Shown: in pieces, positions 8,048 to 16,622 of the stretch
Layout of the letters: every line of letters starts with the position of its first letter
Numbering within the stretch: position 1 is the first letter of the stretch
Assembly: GCF_007994225.1 (NCBI RefSeq)
Contig: NZ_VLLL01000005.1
Coordinates: forward strand, 872,359 to 936,358
Direction of reading: 5' to 3'
DNA: 64,000 nucleotides
DNA from: Stackebrandtia albiflava
GTDB taxonomy: Bacteria > Actinomycetota > Actinomycetes > Mycobacteriales > Micromonosporaceae
The notes under the pieces: model-generated
What the model was told of the DNA's origin: nothing
What the model saw: the letters and a program-made list of their open reading frames with translations, nothing else
Databases searched by the model: none
Made by a program: the position numbers and the translations under genes

Positions 8048-8133
8048 GCCGGGCGGGCGGACCGTTCCCCCGGCGGCCTTCGGCGCGGCGGTCCCGCGAC
8101 TCGTGGATCGGCGTCGGGCGTTCCGCCCCGGAA

Positions 8134-8177
8134 CGCACCGGTGGCCCGTCACCCCGAGGTGACGGGCCACCGGTGCG
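8134..8177. terminator. Bidirectional hairpin terminator
   Basis: A perfect 20-bp stem (8134-8153 with 8158-8177) closed by CCGA. It lies between the convergent phosphatase-like gene and gluD and can serve both. There is no long T tract, as is usual in GC-rich actinomycetes. Confidence 0.85.
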
Positions 8178-8189
8178 ACACAGACAGGA

Positions 8190-9092
8190 TCAGGCCAGCG
8201 TGCCGGCCTGTCCCATGTCGGGAGCCGGGTTCACCGGTCTGGTCCCCTTGGGCACCTTGCGCGCCGTCTTGCGCTCCACCACTGTCACCAGCTTGGACAG
8301 GCTGGCGGCCAGGACGAAGTACACGAACGCGGCGATCAGGAGCACCTGCAGGAACGAGTTGGCGTAGTCGCGGCCGATGATCTGCGCCTCGTGCAGCAGG
8401 TCCGGATAGGTGATCGCGTATCCCAGCGCGGTGTCCTTCAACAGGATCACCAACTGCGCCAGCACCGCCGGGAGCATGTTGCGGATCGCCTGCGGCATGA
8501 CGATCAGCCGCATGGTCTGACCGTGCCGGAGACCGATGGCGTGACCGGCCATGGCCTGACCCGGCGGCAGCGCGTTGATGCCGCTGCGCAGGATCTCGGC
8601 GAGGACCGCGCCGTTGTAGACCGCCAGGCCGAACACCAGGTAGATGAGCCGTCGCCCGTCCTGGTCGATGCCCATGCCATTGGCGAAACCGAGCGCGCCG
8701 TCGATGGTGAACGGGATCCAGATCAGCAGCAGCAGCGGCATCGCCCGGAAGAACTGCACGTACACCGACGCGAGGAACCGGATCACCTTGAACCGGGAGA
8801 CCCGGCCCATTCCGACGATGACGCCCAGCACCAGCGCGCCGACGCTCCCCAGCGCGAACGCCTGGAGTGTGCTCAGCAGCGCCGGGATCCAGGCGTTCTC
8901 GATGATGAGGACGTCCAACGGGTTGACCCACCGGGACTGCTCGAAGAACGCCTGCTCGTACAGGGCGTAACCCGCCCAGCCGAGGACACCGAGCAACACC
9001 ACCCCGCTGACGAGTGAGGCGGTGTGCGCCCGCTTGCGGCCACGGGGGCCGAGGGCGTCGAACAGGACGGTGCTGTGTGGCTTATTGCTCAT
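8190..9092 (-). CDS. gluD: Glutamate ABC transporter permease GluD
   Basis: A 300-residue membrane subunit of a polar amino-acid importer. The first about 25 residues are a basic cytoplasmic extension, then five or six membrane segments. The amino-acid permease EAA-type loop is AEILRSGINALPPGQAMAGHAIGL, and MPLLLLIWIPF marks the helix before it. It follows gluC by 12 bp and is the last gene of gluABCD; the order and the long N-terminus match corynebacterial-type GluD. Confidence 0.9.
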   Translation of the reverse strand: MSNKPHSTVLFDALGPRGRKRAHTASLVSGVVLLGVLGWAGYALYEQAFFEQSRWVNPLDVLIIENAWIPALLSTLQAFALGSVGALVLGVIVGMGRVSRFKVIRFLASVYVQFFRAMPLLLLIWIPFTIDGALGFANGMGIDQDGRRLIYLVFGLAVYNGAVLAEILRSGINALPPGQAMAGHAIGLRHGQTMRLIVMPQAIRNMLPAVLAQLVILLKDTALGYAITYPDLLHEAQIIGRDYANSFLQVLLIAAFVYFVLAASLSKLVTVVERKTARKVPKGTRPVNPAPDMGQAGTLA

Positions 9093-9104
9093 GGTTAAAC
9101 CGCC

Positions 9105-9761
9105 TCACCGCGCGAACTCGGCGCGCCGTTCGGCCCGCCGGATGAAGTAACTGATGGGCAGGTTCACGATCAGGTAGCACAGGGCGACCCCGATGATGAC
9201 GGTCCACAGGTTGTAGTGGACGTCGGTGTCGTTGATCAGCCGCTGCGCCATCGCGGAGGTCTCGGTGACACCGATGGCGAGCACCAGCGAACTGTTCTTC
9301 ACCAGCGCCGTCAACAACGAACCCAACGGCGGGATCACGGTGCGGAACGCCTGCGGGAGGATGACGTTGCGGAGCGACTGGCCGAAGGTCAACCCGATCG
9401 ACCGGGCGGCCTCGGCCTGGCCCAGGTTGATCGAGTTGATGCCCGAGCGGAGGGTCTCGCCCACGAACGCCGCGGTGTAGGTGGACAGGCCGATGATCGC
9501 CCACTGCCAGTTGGGCAGGGCGATGCCGATCTTCGGCAGGCCGAAGTACATGATGAACAGCACCGCCAGCAGCGGGATGTTCTTGAACAGTCCGGTGTAG
9601 GCGGTGGCGAACCACCGGGCCGGCGGGGCCGGACTCACGTGCATGGTGGCCAGCACGCCGCCGATCACCAGGGCGAAGAAGAAGCTGACCGCGGTGACCC
9701 AGACCGTCACCCACAGCCCGCTGCCCAGGGCGGCGGCTATCTGCGCCAGATTGTCGAACAC
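9105..9761 (-). CDS. gluC: Glutamate ABC transporter permease GluC
   Basis: A 218-residue polar amino-acid permease that pairs with GluD. It starts directly with the first membrane helix (LWVTVWVTAVSFFFALVIGG), has the NIPLLAVLFIMYFGLP helix, and the ATPase-contacting loop GETLRSGINSINLGQAEAARSIGL. The 67-bp gap to gluB holds a hairpin; the gap to gluD is 12 bp. Confidence 0.9.
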   Translation of the reverse strand: MFDNLAQIAAALGSGLWVTVWVTAVSFFFALVIGGVLATMHVSPAPPARWFATAYTGLFKNIPLLAVLFIMYFGLPKIGIALPNWQWAIIGLSTYTAAFVGETLRSGINSINLGQAEAARSIGLTFGQSLRNVILPQAFRTVIPPLGSLLTALVKNSSLVLAIGVTETSAMAQRLINDTDVHYNLWTVIIGVALCYLIVNLPISYFIRRAERRAEFAR

Positions 9762-9783
9762 GAGGACTCCTCGGGAGCTAAAG

Positions 9784-9818
9784 CAGTGGTGCCCACCGGC
9801 TATCGATGGGCACCACTG
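9784..9818 (-). terminator. Intercistronic hairpin between gluB and gluC
   Basis: CAGTGGTGCCCA (9784-9795) pairs exactly with TGGGCACCACTG (9807-9818) over an 11-base loop. Placed just after the binding-protein gene, it probably attenuates transcription or protects the upstream mRNA so that more GluB is made than permease. Confidence 0.7.
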
Positions 9819-9828
9819 AAGGAGTGGG

Positions 9829-10770
9829 TTACTTGGCCTCGTAGTTGTCGATCGCGGGCGGCTCGGGCATCTCCATGCCGGCCGCGCCGAAGGTCAGGTC
9901 GAACGCCTTGGCCCAGTCGCCGTTGTCGAACGCCTCCTGGATCATGTCGTTGACGAACTGACGGGACTCGGTCTCGCCGAACTTCATCGCGATGCCGTAG
10001 GGCTCGTCACTGAACAGGTTGGTCTCCGGCAGGACCTTGAAGACCTCCGGCTTGGCGTCGACGAAGCCGTAGAGGATGGTGCTGTCGGTGCTCACCGCGT
10101 CGTGGGTGCCGTTCTCCAGGGACTCGGCGCACGCGGCGTAGTCCTTCAGCGTGTTGATCTCCGCCTCGGGGTTGGCCTCTTCGAGGTTGCCGATCGAACC
10201 GGAACCCTCGGCGATGCAGACGTTCTTGCCCGCCAGGTCCTCGACACTGTTGATGTCGGTGTTGTCGGCGGCGACCATGATGTTCTGGCCGGTGTAGAAG
10301 TACGGGCCGGCGAAGTCGAAGGACTCCAACCGCTCCGGGTACATCGAGTAGCTGGCGATGACCACGTCGACGGTGCCGTCGTTGATGTAGGTCTCGCGGT
10401 TCTCGGAGGTGGTCTCGACGAACTCCAGGTTCGCGTTCTCGCCCTCCTCGATGACCTCACCGAAGATGCGCATGGTGAGCAGGCGCGCCATCTCGGCGTC
10501 CATGCCCTCGATCTTGCCCGTCGCGGTGTCCTTCTGGCCGATCAGCGGCTGGTCGAACTTGGAGCCGACCACCAGCTTGCCCTTCTCACGGATGTCCGCG
10601 ATGAGGCCGGTCTCGGGGAACTCGGTCGCCTGCGTCATGGCGTACTCGCCGACTTCCTCCTGACGCTGCTCCTCGGCCTCCTGGTCCTCGCTGGCCTGAC
10701 CTGAACAGGCCGAGACGGCCAGAGCCGCGATCGCGGTGCCGACAAGCGCGGCCTTGCGAATGCTTCGCAT
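9829..10770 (-). CDS. gluB: Glutamate-binding lipoprotein GluB
   Basis: A 313-residue extracellular solute-binding protein, family 3. The signal peptide MRSIRKAALVGTAIAALAVS ends at lipobox VSAC. An acidic linker (QASEDQEAEEQRQEEVGEY) precedes the lobes. Family 3 landmarks are KLVVGSKFDQPLIG, the lobe hinge around VDVVIASYSMYPERLESFDFAGPYF (split over residues about 125-150) and YGIAMKFGE. It is encoded between gluA (48 bp upstream) and gluC. Glutamate specificity is inferred from the gluABCD order; aspartate or related acids are possible. Confidence 0.9.
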   Translation of the reverse strand: MRSIRKAALVGTAIAALAVSACSGQASEDQEAEEQRQEEVGEYAMTQATEFPETGLIADIREKGKLVVGSKFDQPLIGQKDTATGKIEGMDAEMARLLTMRIFGEVIEEGENANLEFVETTSENRETYINDGTVDVVIASYSMYPERLESFDFAGPYFYTGQNIMVAADNTDINSVEDLAGKNVCIAEGSGSIGNLEEANPEAEINTLKDYAACAESLENGTHDAVSTDSTILYGFVDAKPEVFKVLPETNLFSDEPYGIAMKFGETESRQFVNDMIQEAFDNGDWAKAFDLTFGAAGMEMPEPPAIDNYEAK

Positions 10771-10818
10771 GTTGTGCCTGGTTCCTTTCGGTTAACGGTG
10801 CTACGCCGGACGGCGCGA

Positions 10819-11577
10819 CTAGTGTGACAACACTTTGGACAGGAAGTCCTGTGCGCGTGCGGTCTGTGGATTGTCGAAGAAGTCGGCCGGAGGGGCCACC
10901 TCGACGATCTGGCCGTCCGCCATGAACACGACCTTGTCGGCCGCGCGGCGCGCGAAACCCATCTCGTGGGTCACCACGACCATCGTCATGCCCTCCCGGG
11001 CGAGGTCCTGCATGACGTCGAGGACCTCGTTGATCATCTCCGGGTCGAGCGCGGAGGTCGGTTCGTCGAACATCATGAGCTTGGGGTCCATCGCCAGCCC
11101 CCGGGCGATGGCGACGCGCTGCTGCTGCCCGCCGGAGAGCTGCGCCGGGTAGGAGTCCGCCTTGTCCGACAGGCCCACCCGGTCGAGCAGCGCGCGGGCG
11201 CGCTCCTCCGCCTTGGCCTTCGTCATGCGCCGGACCTTGATCGGTCCCAGCGTGATGTTCTGCAGCACGTTGAGGTGCGCGAACAGGTTGAAGTGCTGGA
11301 ACACCATGCCCACGTTCGAGCGCAACTCCGCCAGGGCGCGGCCCTCGGCGGGAAGCGGCCTGCCGTCCACCTTCACGTCACCGGAGTCGATCGTCTCCAG
11401 GCGGTTGATGGTGCGGCACAACGTCGACTTGCCGGAGCCGGACGGCCCGATCAGCACGATGACTTCTCCGGGCATGACCGTCAGGTCGATGTCCTGAAGC
11501 ACGTGAAGGTCACCGAAGTACTTGTTGACCTTGGACAACTGGACGAGCGGTGTCTGCGTCGTCGTAGCGTTTTCCAT
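10819..11577 (-). CDS. gluA: Glutamate ABC transporter ATPase GluA
   Basis: A 252-residue amino-acid-type ATPase. Walker A is GPSGSGKSTLCRTINRLE, the Q-loop is NVGMVFQHFNLFAHL, the signature is LSGGQQQRVAIARGLA, Walker B is LMMFDEPTSALDPE and the switch region is VVVTHEMGFAR. ATG 11577 follows a variable, Thr/Gln-rich start. It is the first gene of the minus-strand gluABCD operon; an extended -10 lies about 140 bp upstream. Confidence 0.93.
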   Translation of the reverse strand: MENATTTQTPLVQLSKVNKYFGDLHVLQDIDLTVMPGEVIVLIGPSGSGKSTLCRTINRLETIDSGDVKVDGRPLPAEGRALAELRSNVGMVFQHFNLFAHLNVLQNITLGPIKVRRMTKAKAEERARALLDRVGLSDKADSYPAQLSGGQQQRVAIARGLAMDPKLMMFDEPTSALDPEMINEVLDVMQDLAREGMTMVVVTHEMGFARRAADKVVFMADGQIVEVAPPADFFDNPQTARAQDFLSKVLSH

Positions 11578-12052
11578 TCGTGTCCCTGCGAGTAGACCCG
11601 GAGGCGGCGGGTGCGGAATCTGACGGTTACGGGCGGGTAGTGCGTGGCGCCATATTAGTGCCCCAGCTCACGAGGTGCCACCGGGGCGACCTCGCGTTCC
11701 GGCACCGAATGTCCGGTTATACCAGCCACTTCGCTCCCCGAGAAATCGAGGATCGAGAATATGGGCAGGAATGGTGACCTGCGGGCTTCCGTGACGCGGC
11801 GGCGACACCTCCGTCGCCGACCGGTGCCGTACGGTGGTGGCCCACCGGCGGTGGTAAGGGGTATCGCGCCGTATAAGACCAGGCTAGGCGGCATACGGCG
11901 ACGACGGGGCGCGGTGCCCGTCGGCGCAGGGTCACAATCCGGCATCTAGTTCGTCACGAATCCACCGACTCGCCGTCGTATCGGGCGAATCGGTCGGGTA
12001 ACGGCGCATATCGCGTATTACCGTCCTGTCCGGAATGTCGGTCGGCGCGGCC
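11578..12052. other. Intergenic region upstream of gluA
   Basis: About 475 bp without a convincing gene. Short open frames on both strands have no recognisable start context or conserved features. The gluA side holds the promoter at 11716; the rest (about 11760-12052) shows no terminator or repeat I can support. The gene on the other side (12053) ends here, so the space is upstream of gluA and downstream of that gene. Confidence 0.6.
11716..11721 (-). promoter_or_regulatory. Extended -10 promoter for gluABCD
   Basis: Read on the minus strand, TGGTATAAC gives an extended -10 (TGN followed by TATAAC). There is no good -35, as is tolerated with an extended -10. Transcription would begin near 11709, leaving about 130 bases of untranslated leader. 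Confidence 0.5.
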
Positions 12053-12673
12053 TCACAGCCCGAGCCGGGCCGAACGCAACCGCTCCGCCGCCGGCCCCGA
12101 CAACTCGACCCGGCTGCGTTCCCCTCGTCCGAAGCAGAACAACAGCAGCTCGCCCGGTTCCCCGGTGACGACCGCGTCGACGCCGTTCCTGCCGAACGTC
12201 CGCCTGCCGAAGCCGGGCGCGGCCAGGGTGACCGTCAGTCCCGTCCGCCGCAGCAGCAGGCGGGCCACCCCCAGGCGGCCCCAGAGGTCCTTCGCCGCCG
12301 CGCGTGGCAGCTCCCGTGGCCGCCAGCCGGGCGCGGCGCGCCGCACGTCCTCGTGATGGACGAAGAACTCGACGGTGTCGGCGAACGGCTCGACCACCGG
12401 ATTGGAGACCGGGCTCCACCACGGCGGCCTCCGCAACATGCCGACCAGCTCCTCGAACGGGCGCGCCCGGTACCGGCGCCGGATCGCCTCGGCGCGGTCG
12501 GCGAAGGCGGGCAGCACGATCCCCAGCGCCGAGTCGGGACGCCTCTCCCGCACGACCAGGTGGGCCGCCAGGTCACCGGTGTCCCACCCCTCGCACAACG
12601 TGGGCGCCTCCGGCCCGAGTCGGGCGAGCAGGTCCGCCAACGCCGTACGTTCCCGCCGGGCCAGGTTCGTCAT
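12053..12673 (-). CDS. TIGR03085 family (DinB/mycothiol-dependent type) protein
   Basis: A 206-residue protein of the four-helix DinB-like, maleylpyruvate-isomerase-type superfamily. Visible landmarks are LCEGWDTGDLAAHLVVRERRPD near the N-terminus, PWWSPVSNP and FFVHHEDVRRAAPGW, which carry the His residues that bind a metal in this fold, and a C-terminal strand region with GERSRVELSGPA. Relatives use mycothiol as a cofactor or are of unknown function. I chose ATG 12673; the frame is open 15 codons further upstream but those residues are not conserved. It stands alone, divergent from the ABC exporter genes. Confidence 0.78.
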   Translation of the reverse strand: MTNLARRERTALADLLARLGPEAPTLCEGWDTGDLAAHLVVRERRPDSALGIVLPAFADRAEAIRRRYRARPFEELVGMLRRPPWWSPVSNPVVEPFADTVEFFVHHEDVRRAAPGWRPRELPRAAAKDLWGRLGVARLLLRRTGLTVTLAAPGFGRRTFGRNGVDAVVTGEPGELLLFCFGRGERSRVELSGPAAERLRSARLGL

Positions 12674-12964
12674 GTCGTCATTGTGACAGCGGGCGCGGGA
12701 ATGTCGCAGGCGCGTCATACATTGAACCGGTCACGAGTCCGTCGTCGGCCGCCGCTCCACCGGCCCCCGGCGACCGGAATGAGACCGCCGCCGACGCAGC
12801 GTGTGATGCCCGTCGCGTCGCCGCGCGGAGGTGGTACGGATGAGCTGGCAACAGAGCGGCGGCGTCGAACGGTAAGGACCGATAGCCGGTTGCGGTGCGG
12901 ACATTCGCGAGTCAGTATGGCGTGGCGGTGTCTGGGTGCCGCCTTGGACAGCGGGAGGAAATGC

Positions 12965-14815
12965 GTGGACGGCGACATGCCCGACAAAGGCGTCATCACA
13001 CGGGGCCTGCGGGTGTTGGCGATGGCCGTGCGCCGCCAACCCCGGATCTTCACCGTGGCCGCGTTCGGCGCGGTGTTCCACTCGCTCCTCATGCTCACGG
13101 GCGCCTTCGTCAACGCCTGGATCGTCGACTCGCTCGTGGTGCCGTCGTTCCGGTCCGGCAGCGTCGACACCGGAGTGCTGGCGCTCGTCGTGGTCGTCCT
13201 GCTGTCGCTGAGCCTCTTCAAGATCACCGGTATCTTCATCCGGCGGCTCGGCGCCGGATCGATGCAGTTCCGGCTGCAGGCGATCCACCGCCGCGAGGTG
13301 ACGCGCCGATACCTGAGCCTCCCGGTCGCGTGGCACCAGAAGCACCAGACCGGTTCGCTGCTGTCCAATGCCAACGCCGACGTGGAGGCCAGCTTCGTCC
13401 CCATCGCCCCGCTGCCGTTCGCGGTCGGCACCCTCGTCATGCTCGCCACCGCCGTCGCCGCCCTGTTCTGGACGGACTGGGTGCTGGCGATGGTCGGGCT
13501 GGTCGTCTTCCCGATCCTGTTCGGGTTCAACGTCGCGTACGCCCGGCGGATGTCCCCACGCATGACCCGCGCCCAGCAGCTCCGCGCCGACGTGTCGGCC
13601 GTCGGTCACGAGAGCTTCGACGGCGCCCTGGTCGTCAAGACCATGGGAAGGGAGGCCGAGGAGACCGTCCGGTTCAACAAGACCGCCGACCAGCTCCGGG
13701 ACTCGCTGATCTCGGTCGGCCGCCTCCGTGGCCTGTTCGACCCGATCATGTCGTCGCTGCCGGAACTGGGCACGCTGCTGGTACTGGTCCTGGGCGCGTG
13801 GCGGCTGTCGACCAACGCGGTGACCCTGGAGGAGATCGTCCGGGTCACCATGCTGTTCTCCGTGCTGGCGTTCCCGATCCGCGCCATCACGTGGGTGCTG
13901 GCGGACCTGCCCCGCAGCGTCGTCGGGTGGGAACGCGTCCACGGTGTCCTGTCCGCCACCGGAGACATGGTCTACGGCGACGACCGGCTCCCCGAATCCA
14001 CCGCCCCCGCCGCCCTGTCGTTCCGGGGCGTCGGCTTCTCCTACCTCCCCGACAACCCGGTCCTGAAGGACGTCACCTTCGACGTGCCGCCGGGGAAGAC
14101 CGTGGCGCTCGTCGGCCCCACCGGTTCCGGCAAGTCGACCATCGCCTCGTTGGCGACCCGGCTCGTCGACCCCGACACCGGCGTCGTCGCGCTCGACGGC
14201 ACCGACGTGCGCACCCTCGACCACGCCGCGCTCGCCGACACCACCGCACTGGTGCCCCAGCTCGCCTTCGTCTTCGACGACACGATCCGCAACAACATCA
14301 GCCTAGAACGCGACCTCGGCGGCGGCGACGCCACCGTGTGGCAGGCGTTGCGCACCGCGCAGGCCGACGGCTTCGTCGCGCACCTGGAGAACGGCCTCGA
14401 CACCCAGGTCGGGGAACGCGGCGCCTCGCTGTCCGGCGGGCAACGTCAGCGGCTCACCCTCGCCCGGGCCCTCGCCGGATCACCCCGGCTGCTGATCATG
14501 GACGACGCCACCAGCGCGGTGGACCCGAAGGTGGAGGCGGCGATCCTCGCCGCCCTCAAGAACAGCACCCGCCCGGCCTCGGTCCTGGTCGTCGCCTACC
14601 GGCGCGCCACCATCGCCCTGGCCGACGAGGTGGTCTACGTGGAGAACGGCAGGGTCGTCGCCCACGGCGGCCACGAGCAACTGCTGGCGACCGTCCCCGG
14701 TTACGCCAACCTCGTCACGGCCTACGAACGTGCCGAGGCCGAACGGGCCGCCGAAGGCGAGTTCGACAGCGACGAGTGGGACACCACCGAATCCGACCGG
14801 GAGGTATCGGCGTGA
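12965..14815 (+). CDS. ABC exporter half-transporter A (degenerate ATP site residues)
   Basis: A 616-residue TMD-NBD half-exporter. Six membrane helices fill residues about 20-320; the NBD follows. Walker A is GPTGSGKSTIAS and the signature is canonical LSGGQRQRLTLARAL, but Walker B reads LLIMDDATSAVD, with Asp in place of the catalytic Glu, and the switch region reads VVAYRRAT, lacking the histidine of AHRLST. This is the pattern of the degenerate half of a heterodimeric exporter. GTG 12965 has GGGAGG six bases upstream. It is coupled by a four-base overlap to the partner gene. Cargo unknown. Confidence 0.9.
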   Translation: MDGDMPDKGVITRGLRVLAMAVRRQPRIFTVAAFGAVFHSLLMLTGAFVNAWIVDSLVVPSFRSGSVDTGVLALVVVVLLSLSLFKITGIFIRRLGAGSMQFRLQAIHRREVTRRYLSLPVAWHQKHQTGSLLSNANADVEASFVPIAPLPFAVGTLVMLATAVAALFWTDWVLAMVGLVVFPILFGFNVAYARRMSPRMTRAQQLRADVSAVGHESFDGALVVKTMGREAEETVRFNKTADQLRDSLISVGRLRGLFDPIMSSLPELGTLLVLVLGAWRLSTNAVTLEEIVRVTMLFSVLAFPIRAITWVLADLPRSVVGWERVHGVLSATGDMVYGDDRLPESTAPAALSFRGVGFSYLPDNPVLKDVTFDVPPGKTVALVGPTGSGKSTIASLATRLVDPDTGVVALDGTDVRTLDHAALADTTALVPQLAFVFDDTIRNNISLERDLGGGDATVWQALRTAQADGFVAHLENGLDTQVGERGASLSGGQRQRLTLARALAGSPRLLIMDDATSAVDPKVEAAILAALKNSTRPASVLVVAYRRATIALADEVVYVENGRVVAHGGHEQLLATVPGYANLVTAYERAEAERAAEGEFDSDEWDTTESDREVSA

Positions 14816-16602
14816 CCGCCGTCGACACGGCCATCGAGGACAGGGTCTCCCCGTGGCAGACCCTCAAACGTGGCCTCGCGCTGTCGCCCGAGCTGCGCAC
14901 CGGCCTGGCCGGGACGCTGCTGCTGGCGATCGTCTCCACGGTCGGACGCGGCGTCGTGCCCGTCGCCATCCAACAGGGCATCGACGACGGCCTACTGACC
15001 CCGGGCGGCCCCGACGTCGGTTACGTCGCCGCGATCGCCTCCGTCGGCGCGGTCATCCTCGTCATCACCGTCATCTCCGGCTACTACATGAACGTGCGGC
15101 TGTTCACCGTCTCCGAGACGGCGCTCGCCGCGCTGCGCACCCGGACCTTCCGCCACATCCACGACCTGTCGATGCTGCACCAGCAGGGCGAACGGCGCGG
15201 CGTCCTCACCGCCCGCGTCACCACCGACGTCGACCAGATCAGCCAGTTCCTCCAGTTCGGCGGCATCATCCTCATCGTCTCCAGTGGACAGGTGTTGATG
15301 GCGACGATCGTCATGGCCGTCTACTCGTGGCAGCTCGCGCTCGTGGTCTGGTTGGTGTCACTGCCGCTGGTGTTCGTCGTGCGGTATCTGCAACGGCGAC
15401 TCGCCGAGGCCTACGTCCTGGTCCGTGAACGGGTAGGCGTCATGCTCGGCGCGATCTCCGAGTCCGTCGTCGGCGCGTCCGTCATCCGGGCGTACGGCGT
15501 CCAGGACCGCACCGCCGAACGGGTGGACGAATCGGTCGAGAACTACCGCGTCGCCCAGTTCCGGGCGCTGCGGCGCAGCGTCGTCAGCGGCAGCGTCGGC
15601 GAGGTCTTCAACGGCTTCGCCCTGTCCGCGGTGATCGTCGCCGGCGTCTACCTCGGCGTGGGCGGCCAGCTCACCGTCGGCCAGCTCACCGCGTTCCTGT
15701 TCCTGGTCACGCTCTTCGTGCAACCGATCATGATCGGCACCGAGATCCTCAACGAGGCGCAGAACGCCATCTCGGGCTGGCGCCGGGTCCTGGACATCCT
15801 CGAGACCGAACCCGACGTCGCCGACCCCGGCGACGACGGCACGGGCCTGCCGGCCGGGCCGGTGGACGTCCGGTTCGCCGACGTCGCCTTCTCGTACCCC
15901 GGCGGCCCCCGGGTGCTCGACGACATCGACGTCGCCATCGCCGCGCAGTCGAAGGTCGCCGTCGTGGGGGAGACCGGCAGCGGCAAGACCACCTTCGCCA
16001 AGCTCCTGACCCGCCTGATGGACCCCGAGTCCGGTGAGGTGCGGCTGTCGGGCGTGCCGCTGACCCGGGTGTCCTTCGAGTCGCTGCGGCGCCGCGTCGT
16101 GATGGTGCCCCAGGAGGGCTTCCTGTTCGACTCCACGATCGCGGGGAACGTCCGGTTCGCCAACCCGGAGATCACCCACGCCGAGATGTACGTGGCCTTC
16201 TCCGAACTCGGCCTCGCCGACTGGATCGACGGTCTGCCGCAGGGCCTCGACACCCCGGTCGGGGAACGCGGTGAGGCGCTCAGTGTCGGAGAACGGCAAC
16301 TGGTCGCCCTCGCCAGGGCGTACGTCGCCGACCCGGACCTGCTGGTCCTGGACGAGGCCACGTCGGCGGTCGACCCGGCCACCGAGCTGCGGCTCTCCAG
16401 CGCCCTCGACGCCGTCACCCGCGGCCGCACCACGGTGGTCATCGCGCACCGCCTGTCCACGGCCGAGAACTCCGACGAGGTCCTGGTGTTCGACGCCGGT
16501 CGCATCGTGCAACGCGGGCCGCACTCCACACTGGTCACCCAGGAGGGGTCGATCTACGCCGGTCTCCACGCGTCCTGGGTGGAGCAGACCCGGTCGGTCT
16601 GA
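14812..16602 (+). CDS. ABC exporter half-transporter B (catalytic residues, degenerate signature)
   Basis: A 596-residue TMD-NBD partner of the preceding half-transporter. Walker A is GETGSGKTTFAK, Walker B is LLVLDEATSAVD with the catalytic Glu, and the switch histidine is in VVIAHRLSTAE. The signature is LSVGERQLVALARAY rather than LSGGQ. Each ATP site pairs one subunit's Walker motifs with the other's signature, so this subunit's Walker residues with subunit A's good signature make the active site, and the other site is degenerate. GTG 14812 overlaps the previous stop (GTGA). The next gene starts 20 bp after its stop. Confidence 0.92.
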   Translation: MTAVDTAIEDRVSPWQTLKRGLALSPELRTGLAGTLLLAIVSTVGRGVVPVAIQQGIDDGLLTPGGPDVGYVAAIASVGAVILVITVISGYYMNVRLFTVSETALAALRTRTFRHIHDLSMLHQQGERRGVLTARVTTDVDQISQFLQFGGIILIVSSGQVLMATIVMAVYSWQLALVVWLVSLPLVFVVRYLQRRLAEAYVLVRERVGVMLGAISESVVGASVIRAYGVQDRTAERVDESVENYRVAQFRALRRSVVSGSVGEVFNGFALSAVIVAGVYLGVGGQLTVGQLTAFLFLVTLFVQPIMIGTEILNEAQNAISGWRRVLDILETEPDVADPGDDGTGLPAGPVDVRFADVAFSYPGGPRVLDDIDVAIAAQSKVAVVGETGSGKTTFAKLLTRLMDPESGEVRLSGVPLTRVSFESLRRRVVMVPQEGFLFDSTIAGNVRFANPEITHAEMYVAFSELGLADWIDGLPQGLDTPVGERGEALSVGERQLVALARAYVADPDLLVLDEATSAVDPATELRLSSALDAVTRGRTTVVIAHRLSTAENSDEVLVFDAGRIVQRGPHSTLVTQEGSIYAGLHASWVEQTRSV

Positions 16603-16622
16603 CCGGCATCGAGAAGGACGTC

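Noticed and set aside
12035-12964. Long N-terminal extension of the first ABC half-transporter
   Set aside because: It would be antisense to the TIGR03085 gene and lacks conserved residues; GTG 12965 has a good ribosome-binding site.
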